A stretch of 26,033 bases of DNA, taken from JAIVGV01 sp031425275. Lineage in GTDB: Bacteria > Acidobacteriota > Blastocatellia > Pyrinomonadales > Pyrinomonadaceae. The translations under genes and the position numbers were made by a program. The DNA lies in the NCBI GenBank assembly GCA_031425275.1, contig JANPJA010000085.1, positions 1 through 26,033 on the forward strand, in the 5' to 3' direction. The notes under the pieces were generated by a model. It saw only the letters and a program-made list of their open reading frames with translations. It did not search any database and was not told the DNA's origin. Shown piece after piece: positions 16,541 through 26,033 of this stretch (the first letter of the stretch is position 1; each line of letters begins with the position of its first letter).

Positions 16541-17554
16541 GGCGGAGAGTTCACAGACGAGCATTTCGAGTTGGAGTCGCGAGCCGCTGTTGCCGCCGCC
16601 GCCGAGCGAGGTCTTGATGGCGAGGTCGGCGGCGGCGATGCGCTTGATGCGGCGGGCGAGGTCGGCCGGGTCGGCGCGGCGCGCGTTGGCGAGAAACTCC
16701 TCGCGCACGCTAAACGGCATGTTGATGAGGCGGAAGACCTCTTCCTTCGGCCGGCCCTGCGCCATCAACTCCTTGGCCAGCGCGAGGCGGTGGAAGCTGC
16801 TCGCGACGAGGCCGAGGAGCATCAGCGGCTCGACGCCGTCGTCGAGCAGACGGTGCAGGGTCTGGAGCGAGCCGCGGCGGTCGCGCGCGACGAGATGATT
16901 CGTCAACTCGAAGTTCGACAACTCGCGCGAGCGGCCGACGAGCGCCTCGACCATCTCCGAAGTAATCCTCCCCGAAGGCAGGGCGGCGGTCGCCAGCTTT
17001 TCGAGTTCCACCGAGAGCCGCCGCGCGCCCGTTCCCGCGAGCGCGATGAGTTGGCCGAGCGTGCGCTCGTCCGCGTCGGCCTTCAGCTTCTTCAGCCGGT
17101 CGCGCGCCCACTGCTGCGCGGCCGCGTCGTTCATCGCCGGGAATTCGACCGAGACGCAAGCGTCGAGCAACGTCTTCGAGAGCTTCCGCCGCTTGTCGAG
17201 ATCGTCGGCGAGGAAGATGACCGCCGCCGACTCGGCCGGGCGCGCGAGGTAGCGCAGCAGCGCGGCCTCCTGCTCCTCTTTCAGCTTGCCGAAGTCCGTC
17301 ACGCGCACGACCCGGCGCGGGGCCATCATCGGCAACTGCTCGGCGGCGGCGATGGCCCGCTGCACGTCCGTGGACGCGAGACTGAACGCGGCCTCGTTAA
17401 ACTCGCGCAGGGGCGCGCTGGCGAGCGCCGCGTCGGCGATCAGACGAGCCGCGTCGGCCCGCCGAAATTCCTCCGGCCCGTGGAGCAGGTAGAGCGGCGC
17501 GACTTCGCCGGCCTTGAGCGACTGCGCGAGTTTCTGCGGCGTGACTGTGGACAT
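16538..17554 (-). CDS. holA: DNA polymerase III subunit delta
   Basis: A 338-aa protein matching the delta subunit of the clamp loader, which opens the beta clamp during replication. It starts MSTVTPQKLAQSLKAGEVAP, then LYLLHGPEEF (21-30), the family's N-terminal AAA+-like strand; delta has no working Walker A, as here. Later marks include the collar region with VGRSRELSNFELTNHLVA and the helix LLGLVASSFHRL. I chose the ATG at 17554, since extension upstream would overlap lptE in another frame. It lies 16 bp after lptE; lptE-holA adjacency is also found in E. coli and supports both calls. Confidence 0.92.
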   Translation of the reverse strand: MSTVTPQKLAQSLKAGEVAPLYLLHGPEEFRRADAARLIADAALASAPLREFNEAAFSLASTDVQRAIAAAEQLPMMAPRRVVRVTDFGKLKEEQEAALLRYLARPAESAAVIFLADDLDKRRKLSKTLLDACVSVEFPAMNDAAAQQWARDRLKKLKADADERTLGQLIALAGTGARRLSVELEKLATAALPSGRITSEMVEALVGRSRELSNFELTNHLVARDRRGSLQTLHRLLDDGVEPLMLLGLVASSFHRLALAKELMAQGRPKEEVFRLINMPFSVREEFLANARRADPADLARRIKRIAAADLAIKTSLGGGGNSGSRLQLEMLVCELSA

Positions 17555-17570
17555 CGGTCGGGAGTTCGGA

Positions 17571-18125
17571 TTACTTAACGTCGTTGACGCCGAAGCCGGT
17601 GACGAGCGTCGAGACGAGGTCTTCGGCGAACTTGCGCGCGATGCGCAGCACGGCCGGGTCTTCCTCGTTGAAGAAGGTGCGCGGGTCGTCGGCAAACTCG
17701 AACTCGCCCTTATAGACGTAGTTCTGGTTGTCGTAGAGCACGCGGTTGTTGGTCTGGTCGCGCACGGTCACGGCCCCGACGACCGTCACCTCGAAGATGC
17801 GCGCCCGGCCCCGCTCGTCCAGGAGCACGCCGGAGAAGTAGAACTGTTTGACGACGCCGTCCACCACCGCGTCCGCGCCCGCGCGCTCGCTCTGAATTTT
17901 CAACCCGCGCCCGCGCCGGATCATCTCGTTGGCGACGGCGTCGGTGAACCGCGACTCGATCTTGTAGCGCAGCGCCTGATTCTGGAACGGCGGCACGGCC
18001 ACCGTCTTGATGTGGGCGGGCAGCCCCGACTTGCTCACCGGCTTGTAGCACCCGCGAAAACCCGTCGCGATAAACGCGACGGACGCGAGCGCGGCGACGC
18101 GCAGCAGTTTGCGGCTCAACTTCAT
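17571..18125 (-). CDS. lptE: LptE-like outer-membrane lipoprotein
   Basis: A 184-aa protein like LptE, which plugs LptD and helps insert lipopolysaccharide into the outer membrane. The N-terminus is a lipoprotein-type signal (residues 1-25) with Cys26 in FRGC; Arg at -2 is unusual for a lipobox. Then come HIKTVAVPPFQNQALRY (38-54), ESRFTDAVANEMIRRG and a strand-rich part with VVDGVVKQF, typical of the family. I chose the ATG at 18125 because the signal peptide begins there. The holA neighbour supports the call. The C-terminal half is more divergent, so LptE is a family assignment. Confidence 0.85.
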   Translation of the reverse strand: MKLSRKLLRVAALASVAFIATGFRGCYKPVSKSGLPAHIKTVAVPPFQNQALRYKIESRFTDAVANEMIRRGRGLKIQSERAGADAVVDGVVKQFYFSGVLLDERGRARIFEVTVVGAVTVRDQTNNRVLYDNQNYVYKGEFEFADDPRTFFNEEDPAVLRIARKFAEDLVSTLVTGFGVNDVK

Positions 18126-18233
18126 CCTCGACCCTTCCCTTCCTGTGATCCAACCGGGCGGCGGAGTCGGCACGATAAGGCCCGGCCGCGGGCAAAGTCA
18201 AACCGTTGATTTGTTCGCCGCGTCCGAAACGGT

Positions 18234-19124
18234 TTATCGCGCGACCCCCGGCCCCGACGCCAGCCTGATCGCGTCGGTCACGCGGGCCGTCTCGACCGCC
18301 GCGCGCACGTCGTGGACGCGGACTATGTGCGCGCCGCGCAGGATGGCGGCCGCGACGCTCGCCATCGTCCCGTGCAGCCGCTCCGTGACGGGCGCGCCGC
18401 CCAGCAGTTTACCGATAAAGGATTTGCGCGACGTGCCGACGAGCAGGGCGAGATCGGGAAACTCGCCCGCGAGCCGGTCGAGCCGCGCGATCAGTTCGAC
18501 GTTCTGAGCCGCCGACTTGCCGAAGCCGATGCCCGGATCGATTGCGATCTGCCGGCGGGCGACCCCCCGCCGCTCGGCCATCGCCACCCCCGCTCGGAGG
18601 CCGTGAATCACCTCCGAAAAAATGTCGGCGACGGGCGGCATTCGCTGCATCGTCGCGGGCGTGCCGCGCATGTGCATGAGCACGAGGCCGGCCCCCGCGC
18701 GCGCGCACTCGTCGGCGACGCGGTAGTCGAACCGCAGGGCCGAGATGTCGTTGATGATGTCGGCCCCGGCGTCGAGCGCGGCGCGCGCCACCTCCGATTT
18801 GGTCGTATCGACCGAGACCGCGACGCGCCCGCCCTTCGACAGTGTTTCGATCACCGGCAGGACGCGGCGCAGCTCTTCCTCGGCCGTCACCGGCTCGCTG
18901 CCGGGCCGCGTGGACTCGCCGCCCACGTCGATGATGTCCGCGCCCTCCGCGATCAACTCTTCGGCCCGCCCGACCGCCGCGCCGAAATCGTAGAATCGCC
19001 CGCCGTCGCTGAAACTGTCGGGCGTCACGTTGAGCACGCCCATGACGAGAGTCCTCGCGCCCAGCGTGAGCGTCCTGTTCCCCAGCCTCCACTCGCCCGT
19101 GTGGGGCTGCGCGGGTTGTGTCAT
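18234..19124 (-). CDS. folP: Dihydropteroate synthase
   Basis: A 296-aa enzyme that joins 7,8-dihydropterin pyrophosphate to p-aminobenzoate in folate synthesis, the sulfonamide target. Motifs in order: GVLNVTPDSFSDGG (29-42), DVGGESTRPG (66-75), SVDTTKSEVA (104-113), INDISA (124-129), DPGIGFGK (196-203), GTSRKSFIG (230-238) and RVHDV (269-273). All key residues appear intact. Its ATG lies 16 bp after the stop of the LolA-like gene, with no Shine-Dalgarno visible, so translation may be coupled. A 108-bp gap separates it from lptE. Confidence 0.97.
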   Translation of the reverse strand: MTQPAQPHTGEWRLGNRTLTLGARTLVMGVLNVTPDSFSDGGRFYDFGAAVGRAEELIAEGADIIDVGGESTRPGSEPVTAEEELRRVLPVIETLSKGGRVAVSVDTTKSEVARAALDAGADIINDISALRFDYRVADECARAGAGLVLMHMRGTPATMQRMPPVADIFSEVIHGLRAGVAMAERRGVARRQIAIDPGIGFGKSAAQNVELIARLDRLAGEFPDLALLVGTSRKSFIGKLLGGAPVTERLHGTMASVAAAILRGAHIVRVHDVRAAVETARVTDAIRLASGPGVAR

Positions 19125-19140
19125 GAAGATGGTTCGGGTA

Positions 19141-20043
19141 CTAGCCGGGGGGCATCTGGAAAGAGTCTGGCGCGATCTTCTCGTTGAAGGTGAAGGTGGT
19201 GAGCGTCAGCAGCCACTCGCCCTGAAACGTGCCGTCCTGCGTGTCGATCACCAGCTCGATCTTGTAGGAGTGCGGCAGCGTGAGCGCGCCCTCCGGCTTG
19301 AAGTCGGAGAAGTGCTCGACGAGTTTGTAGCGCGACTCTCTCTCCTGCACGTTGACGCTGTAGGAGCGTTCGCCTATCCGCGCGGGGATGACCTTCGAGT
19401 ATTCCGAGCGCACGTGGCGGAAGGTATCGGCCTCGAAGAACAGGCTGAGGCTCATGTCCGTTCCCTTGCGCGGGACGTACCTCAGCTCATGCAGCTCGCG
19501 GCCGTCGAACTTCTTCGTCCCGGCATAATCCAGCTTCGGCCCGCGCGCCGAGAGGTTCAACAGCGCCCACGAAGCGGAGAGCGTCCCGCCAATGAGACCC
19601 TCCTTGAAGAGGATGTCGCGCTGGAAGAGGAAGTCGCCCAGGGGCGAGCGAACGTCCGGCTTGACTTGGCTGACGGTGAGGCGGCTCCCGTCGTAGCCGA
19701 CGTTGTCGCGCGGGTACTCGGGATTCTTAAAGGTCATCCCGAAAGCGCTCTTGTCGCCTTCGGAAAAAAGAACGGCCCGCCCTTTGTTCTGCCCCTTAAC
19801 GGGCAGGAGGATCGTCACCTGCGACGTGCCGACGACGATGCGCGTCTTGGCCGTGGCGCGCGCCTTGTCCGTCCCGATGGACTCCAAGTGCTTGGCGACC
19901 AGCGCGTCGGGCCTCATCTTCTCCGCGGGCGCGGCGCCGGAGGCAGGCGTAAGCGAGGCGACGGCGAGCGCCGCGAGCAGCGCGAACAGTGGCCCGCGCC
20001 GCCGGGAAGTTTGTGCATTCGTCTTATTAGTTCTTGTTCGCAC
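19141..20043 (-). CDS. Secreted LolA/LppX-like protein
   Basis: A 300-aa protein with an N-terminal signal peptide (basic SRRR, then LFALLAALAVASL, cleaved near SGA-AP). The rest is strand-rich with FDGRELHELRYVPRKG and LSLFFEADTFRHVRSEYSK, which fit the LolA/LppX lipoprotein-carrier fold (inference from pattern). It may act on lipids or lipoproteins in the periplasm. The start is uncertain: I chose the GTG at 20043, four bases after GAGAAG and just ahead of the signal. A longer frame to a TTG at 20157 is open, but that codon is inside the ftsH terminator. folP follows 16 bp downstream. Confidence 0.75.
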   Translation of the reverse strand: MRTRTNKTNAQTSRRRGPLFALLAALAVASLTPASGAAPAEKMRPDALVAKHLESIGTDKARATAKTRIVVGTSQVTILLPVKGQNKGRAVLFSEGDKSAFGMTFKNPEYPRDNVGYDGSRLTVSQVKPDVRSPLGDFLFQRDILFKEGLIGGTLSASWALLNLSARGPKLDYAGTKKFDGRELHELRYVPRKGTDMSLSLFFEADTFRHVRSEYSKVIPARIGERSYSVNVQERESRYKLVEHFSDFKPEGALTLPHSYKIELVIDTQDGTFQGEWLLTLTTFTFNEKIAPDSFQMPPG

Positions 20044-20155
20044 GGGGCTTCTCAAGGGAAAGGAAATTGTGTTTTTCGGCGGCCGGGCGGGGTTCTGGGT
20101 CGTCCCCGAGTGGGGCAGTATATCCGACGAGGGGGGCTGATAGAAGGGGCGGGGC

Positions 20156-20191
20156 AAAAAAAAGAGGAGAGGCTTTGTGGGCCTCTCCTCT
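20156..20191 (-). terminator. Intrinsic terminator of ftsH
   Basis: On the minus strand AGAGGAGAGGC pairs with its complement (20163-20173 with 20181-20191) around a 7-nt loop and is followed by a run of eight or more T. A second small hairpin, GTCTCA/TGAGAC (20200-20218), abuts the ftsH stop. Confidence 0.9.
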
Positions 20192-20218
20192 ACTAATCTG
20201 TCTCAATCTAGCTGAGAC

Positions 20219-22156
<1,938 letters not shown>

Positions 22157-22179
22157 AATCCTTCTCGCCTCCGACGCCG

Positions 22180-22209
22180 ATGATACCGCATTTCGACGTC
22201 CTTTGTCTT
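22180..22209 (-). promoter_or_regulatory. Candidate ftsH promoter
   Basis: On the minus strand AAGACA (22204-22209), an 18-bp spacer and TATCAT (22180-22185) fit a sigma-70-type promoter with a short untranslated leader before the TTG start at 22156. Confidence 0.4.
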
Positions 22210-22491
22210 CCGCCCCATTCCTTTTTCCGCGTCCGCCACCGTGTCTTTAACTTAACAGACTCCCGGCAGTTCGTGCGACTGATTCGATGCCGCCCCGCCG
22301 GCCCCGGTTGTGCCTCTTGCCGGCCCCGGCCGTTCGCAAAAGTTCATGCTTTCGTGGCGAACAACTCACAACTCGTACCTCGCGCTCCCGCGCCGCCGTC
22401 TGCCGCCAACTGTTTGCCGCACGGCGAATCGCGGCCGACAGAGTCGCGCCCGCGCTATCAATACGGATTCAACGTCGCGCCAGTTTTAAGT
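22210..22491. other. Intergenic region between tilS and ftsH
   Basis: No ORF is supported. A hairpin at 22332-22362 (GTTCGC/GCGAAC with inner AAAG/CTTT) is the only clear structure; it has no T-run. This stretch suggests that tilS and ftsH are transcribed separately. Confidence 0.4.
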
Positions 22492-23667
22492 TTAACCCGT
22501 TTCCCCGCCCGACCCCGGCTTCGCGTTCTCCGCGCGCCCCGGCGCGGCGGGCCTGAAGAAGAGCCAACGACGACGCCGTACGACCGTGGCCCCGCCCGGC
22601 AGCTCCGCGACGCGCCCCCCCCGCTCACCTTTCAACAGCTTCTCGACGGCGGCCACGTGCGCCGACTCTAAACGGCGCAAGTCGCCCCGCCCGCCCGCGA
22701 GCCACATGCGGATCGCACGCCTGCGCAAAGCGGGCGGCGCACCCGCGAGCGTGTCCACGCGCAACGGCCACGCGGCCGTCGGCGCGTCCCCGGCAACCTC
22801 CCGCGCGTCTCCCGCCGGTTGTCGCTCGCCTTCCGCAAACGGCTCTGCCGTCTCATCCGAAGCTGCCGCCAACAGCCGCGCGGCCTCGGCTTCGAGCGCG
22901 GCGGAGTCCTCGCGCAAAAGTTCGGCCGTCCGCGCGAGCACGCGGGCCGCGCCCGGGTTGAAAGTTTCCAGCAGCGGCAGGAGTTTGCGCCGCACCCTCA
23001 CGCGCGCGAATCGCTCGTCCTCGTTCAAAGCGTCCGCGCGCCACTCGACGCCGCGCTCGCGGCAGTAGTCTTCCGTGTCCACGCGCCGCGCCCACGAGAG
23101 CAGCGGGCGCGCGAGCGACACCGGGGGCCGTTTGTCGTCGAGCGTTCGCGCCGGACTCATGCCGCCGAGGCCGTCCGCCCCGGCCCCGCGAACGAGCGCG
23201 AGCAACACGGTCTCGGCCTGATCGTCGAGGGTGTGAGCCGTCACGACCACGCCCGCGCCGAACGCGCGCGCCGCGCGGCCCAGAAACTCGTACCGCTCGC
23301 GCCGGGCGGCCTGCTCTAAATTGTCGCCGGTCTCCCGCGCGCGCGCGCCCACGTCCGCGAACCCCGTCTCAAGCTCATACCCCAGCCGCGCCGCCAGCCC
23401 GGCGACGAAGCGCGCGTCATCATCCCCCGCCTCGCCGCGCAATCCGTGATCGAGGTGCGCGACCAACAGATCGAAACTCAGCTTGCCCGACTTAATTAAG
23501 TCGTCGAGAGCGAGCAGCAGAGCCGTCGAGTCGGCCCCGCCAGAGACGGCGGCAACGACGCGCGAGCCAGACCCGCCGGGCAATTCGAGCCGCCGCCATT
23601 CCTCGCACAGTCGCCGCGCGAAGCCGCCTCGTCTCCGAATAGAATTCTTTATCTGTACCTCCGGCAT
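22492..23667 (-). CDS. tilS: tRNA(Ile)-lysidine synthase
   Basis: A 391-aa enzyme that attaches lysine to C34 of tRNA-Ile(CAU) using ATP, so that it reads AUA. The P-loop SGGADS (42-47) is the PP-loop signature; AHLDHGLRGEA (70-80) and TAHTLDDQAETVLL are further family marks. The C-terminal part is Ala/Glu/Arg-rich and poorly conserved, as usual; its length is near the family's 400-450. I chose the ATG at 23667; a TTG start at 23724 would add 19 residues without support. The gene is divergent from the beta-propeller gene. Confidence 0.93.
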   Translation of the reverse strand: MPEVQIKNSIRRRGGFARRLCEEWRRLELPGGSGSRVVAAVSGGADSTALLLALDDLIKSGKLSFDLLVAHLDHGLRGEAGDDDARFVAGLAARLGYELETGFADVGARARETGDNLEQAARRERYEFLGRAARAFGAGVVVTAHTLDDQAETVLLALVRGAGADGLGGMSPARTLDDKRPPVSLARPLLSWARRVDTEDYCRERGVEWRADALNEDERFARVRVRRKLLPLLETFNPGAARVLARTAELLREDSAALEAEAARLLAAASDETAEPFAEGERQPAGDAREVAGDAPTAAWPLRVDTLAGAPPALRRRAIRMWLAGGRGDLRRLESAHVAAVEKLLKGERGGRVAELPGGATVVRRRRWLFFRPAAPGRAENAKPGSGGETG

Positions 23668-23731
23668 CTCGCCCGCCCGCCTCTTACCAAATTGACACGT
23701 GGGCGTCGCCACATCGCCGCCCAAAAAAAGT

Positions 23732-23737
23732 TATACA
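23732..23737 (+). promoter_or_regulatory. Weak -10-like box in the tilS/beta-propeller gap
   Basis: TATACA at 23732-23737 (and TATTAT at 23803-23808) resemble -10 boxes on the + strand, but neither has a proper -35 at 16-18 bp. TTGACA at 23692 is too far away. No promoter is assigned with confidence. Confidence 0.2.
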
Positions 23738-23885
23738 GCGGCGCGCGGGCCGAACATAGTTCTCTCCGCCGGAAGACGAAACTTCTCGCGCCCTGCGGTG
23801 TCTATTATCCGGCGGGGCCGCCGGCGCGCAAGTTCTCGCCGGCCGCGACGTTCATTTCGCGTCAGACGAGTTTGGAAAATCAGAC

Positions 23886-23890
23886 GGAGG
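23886..23890 (+). promoter_or_regulatory. Shine-Dalgarno of the beta-propeller gene
   Basis: GGAGG at 23886-23890 lies 8 bases before an in-frame GTG (23899) and 11 before the ATG (23902). Either could be the start; they differ by one residue. Confidence 0.7.
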
Positions 23891-23901
23891 CAATTCGCGT
23901 G

Positions 23902-25872
23902 ATGAAAACCCTGCTCCTATGCGCGGCCGCGGCGGCGGTCGCACTCTCGAACACGAACGGCTGCGCCAGTGCGTCCGGCACAATCAAAGACCCCACGGCG
24001 CACGCGAACCCTCCGGCCGCCGCCCCACACAAGACGCTGCGGGCCTTCCGCTCCGATCAGGAGTTAAAAGACTTCTTCCGCCGGATCACCGACGAGCAGA
24101 AGCGCGAGCAGAAGCGGCGGCGGGCTGAAGCGCAAATGGCGACGGGGCAGACATCGAACTCCGCCCCGGCTCCGGCGTCGGTCGCTATGGCCGACGCCTC
24201 TTCCCTTTCCGGCGCGAAATCCGAGGACGACGAGTCGGTCACGAACGCCCAGCACGCGGGCGTTGACGAGGGCGGCATCGTCAAGCTCCACGGCAACCAC
24301 CTCGTCGTGTTGCGGCGCGGCCGACTCTTCACGGTCGAAATCGGCGGCGGCTCGCTTGAGCCAGTCTCAACCCTCGACGCCTTCGGGCCGGACGTTGATC
24401 CGGGCGGAGCGTGGTACGACGAGATGATCATCTCCGGCGACACCATCGCCGTCATCGGCTACAGCTACGGGCGCGGCGGGACGGAGATCGGCCTCTTCGA
24501 TATCGACAAGGCCGGCCGCCTCAGCTACCGCGACACTTATCACCTGCGCTCGAACGACTACTACTCGTCGCGCAACTACGCGAGCCGCCTCGTCGGCAGC
24601 AAGCTCATCTTCTACACGCCGCTCTACGTGTCGCCGTACGGCGACGCCGACCCGCAGAAGTCTTTCCCCTCGATGCGCAAATGGCGGCGGGGCGCGACGG
24701 AGAACGAGTTCCACCAGATCGTCTCCGCCACGCGCGTCTATCGGCCTGAGCGCGAGCCGAGCGCGGCTTCGGGGCTGGCCCTGCACACCGTCACCGTCTG
24801 CGATCTGGCGCGGAGCGAGCTGGCCTGCGAGGCGACGGTCGTCGTCGGCCCGCCGGGGCGCGTCTTCTACGTCTCGCCCTCCTCGGTTTACGTGTGGACG
24901 AACGAGTGGGCGCGCGCGGCCGATCGGATGCGCCCGCGCTCGACGCTCTACCGGCTGCCGCTCGACGGCTCCGCCCCGTCCGCCCTCGGCGTCTCCGGCA
25001 GCCCGGTCGATCAATTCTCTTTTCTTGAGAGCGACAACAGACACCTCAACGTGCTGGTGCGCTCCGCCACGGTCGGCGACGGGATGTGGGGCGCGGAGGT
25101 GGCGGCGGGCGACGTGGCGTTGCTGCGCGTGCCAATTGACAGCATCACGGACGGGAGCGAGAACGCCCCGGCGTCGGGCTACCGTCAACTTCCGAAGCCG
25201 CAAGGCTACACCTTCCAGAATCGCTACGTCGGCGACTACCTGCTCTACGGGACGGGCAACGGGTGGGGGCGGCCGGAGCAGGGCCGCGGGTCAACTCTCT
25301 ACGCGGTGCGCTGGGCGGGCGGCGCGGCGGCGGCGCAGTTCGGGCTGCCGCACGGGGTTGACCGCATCGAGTCGATGGGCCGCGACGCCGTCGTCGTCGG
25401 CACGGACGGGCGCGATTTACACTTCACGGGCGTCCGCCTCGGCGAACGCCCCGCGCTGGCCGGGCGCTACGCGCGCGCGGGCGCGTCGCAGGGCGAACTG
25501 CGCAGCCACGGCTTCTTCTACAAGCCCGACGGCACGGACTCCGGGCTGCTCGGACTGCCCATCCAGCGGCCCGGCCGCCCCGGCTACAAACACCTGTTTG
25601 AAACCTCGGCGGCCATCCTCTTCCTCCGCAACGACTCGCTGGACTTGAAAGAACTCGGCGAGCTGGGGGCCAAGCCCGAAGGCTCGGTCAACGACTCGTG
25701 CCGCGCCTCCTGCGTTGACTGGTACGGCAACGCCCGCCCGCTCTTCGTCCGGGGCCGCGTCTTCGCCCTGCTCGGCTACGAGATCGTCGAGGGCGCGCTC
25801 GACGGCGGCCGGATGCGCGAGACCCGCCGCGTCAACTACGCGCCGGGGCGGCTCGTGACGGCAACCCGCTGA
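23902..25872 (+). CDS. Secreted beta-propeller-domain protein (possible lipoprotein)
   Basis: A 656-aa protein with an N-terminal signal (residues 1-20) and Cys21 in NTNGC, a possible but imperfect lipobox. A charged helix (45-80) and a low-complexity stretch lead to TNAQHAGVDEGGIVKL (114-129), matching the start of the Beta_propel family (PF09826), in which VQVxGVDEADIVK is typical. The rest is strand-rich and runs to the end, as a propeller would. Function is unknown for the family. The frame is open upstream to 23692, but that part lacks a signal and overlaps the divergent region. No gene partner is visible downstream; sequence becomes low-complexity soon after the stop. Confidence 0.85.
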   Translation: MKTLLLCAAAAAVALSNTNGCASASGTIKDPTAHANPPAAAPHKTLRAFRSDQELKDFFRRITDEQKREQKRRRAEAQMATGQTSNSAPAPASVAMADASSLSGAKSEDDESVTNAQHAGVDEGGIVKLHGNHLVVLRRGRLFTVEIGGGSLEPVSTLDAFGPDVDPGGAWYDEMIISGDTIAVIGYSYGRGGTEIGLFDIDKAGRLSYRDTYHLRSNDYYSSRNYASRLVGSKLIFYTPLYVSPYGDADPQKSFPSMRKWRRGATENEFHQIVSATRVYRPEREPSAASGLALHTVTVCDLARSELACEATVVVGPPGRVFYVSPSSVYVWTNEWARAADRMRPRSTLYRLPLDGSAPSALGVSGSPVDQFSFLESDNRHLNVLVRSATVGDGMWGAEVAAGDVALLRVPIDSITDGSENAPASGYRQLPKPQGYTFQNRYVGDYLLYGTGNGWGRPEQGRGSTLYAVRWAGGAAAAQFGLPHGVDRIESMGRDAVVVGTDGRDLHFTGVRLGERPALAGRYARAGASQGELRSHGFFYKPDGTDSGLLGLPIQRPGRPGYKHLFETSAAILFLRNDSLDLKELGELGAKPEGSVNDSCRASCVDWYGNARPLFVRGRVFALLGYEIVEGALDGGRMRETRRVNYAPGRLVTATR

Positions 25873-26033
25873 AACCTTCGATTGCGGATTGGGGGTTTGG
25901 GGTTTTGGGATGTAGTGCCCCCAAATAGCGGGGGGGGCGGAGGGAGAATAAATAACCAAAAACACAAACCAAAAAAACAAAAACAGATAAAAAAGAAGTG
26001 ACCCGCCCCACAGGGGGGGAGAGAAGGGGGTGG
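25873..26033. other. Low-complexity right end of the contig
   Basis: After the beta-propeller stop the sequence becomes T/G-rich and then A-rich with poly-G runs. No ORF or terminator is supported. It shares CCCCACAGG plus G-run sequence, in opposite orientation, with the left end. Confidence 0.5.

Noticed and set aside
20044..20157. N-terminal extension of the LolA-like protein from a TTG at 20157
   Set aside because: The TTG is in the T-run of the ftsH terminator and the extension precedes a signal peptide, which should be at the N-terminus.
23692..23901. Upstream extension of the beta-propeller gene
   Set aside because: Would place 70 residues ahead of the signal and ignores GGAGG at 23886.

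Overview
The window looks like a GC-rich chromosomal piece from a Gram-negative, free-living bacterium, most likely an Acidobacteriota member of the Blastocatellia type. This is inference from gene content and layout (LptE, a LolA-like protein, lipoproteins, a deoxyhypusine-synthase-like enzyme, heptad repeats between genes); no rRNA is present to prove it. Both extreme ends are poly-G/poly-C or A-rich low-complexity sequence, so the window is probably a whole assembled contig.

Left part (1-9.9 kb). Two ABC exporter half-transporters on the + strand flank a small four-helix membrane protein. Their nucleotide-binding motifs are complementary-degenerate, which points to one heterodimeric exporter. 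After a strong terminator come a minus-strand secreted lytic-transglycosylase-like protein and an unrecognised 476-aa protein, then a plus-strand NlpC/P60 cell-wall hydrolase, and finally a small MM0924-like protein and a YkgJ-type cysteine-cluster protein on the minus strand.

Middle (9.9-16.5 kb). A deoxyhypusine-synthase-family gene is followed upstream by a ybeZ-ybeY-ybeX-type cluster on the minus strand: phoH, ybeY and a DUF21/CBS/CorC membrane protein. phoH is interrupted by a 361-aa in-frame intein with a LAGLIDADG endonuclease. It begins with Ala and carries the Trp-Cys-Thr signature of class 3 inteins. It sits just before the Walker B strand of the ATPase and is the most striking item in the window. 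Divergent from phoH lies rpsT (S20) with a near-consensus promoter and a textbook terminator, then a small conserved-looking gene of unknown function.

Right part (16.5-25.9 kb). Minus-strand genes in transcription order: tilS, ftsH (own promoter and terminator), a LolA-like secreted protein, folP, lptE, holA. This mixes tRNA modification, membrane proteolysis, folate synthesis, outer-membrane assembly and DNA polymerase loading. A secreted beta-propeller protein is divergent from tilS.

Throughout, five intergenic spots hold 7-bp-period repeats arranged as inverted pairs (units GTCAGTG, GTTAGCC, GTGACGG). Each lies just after the stop codon of a minus-strand gene. A sixth spot, just after the first ABC gene, holds a different REPIN-like inverted pair of hairpins.
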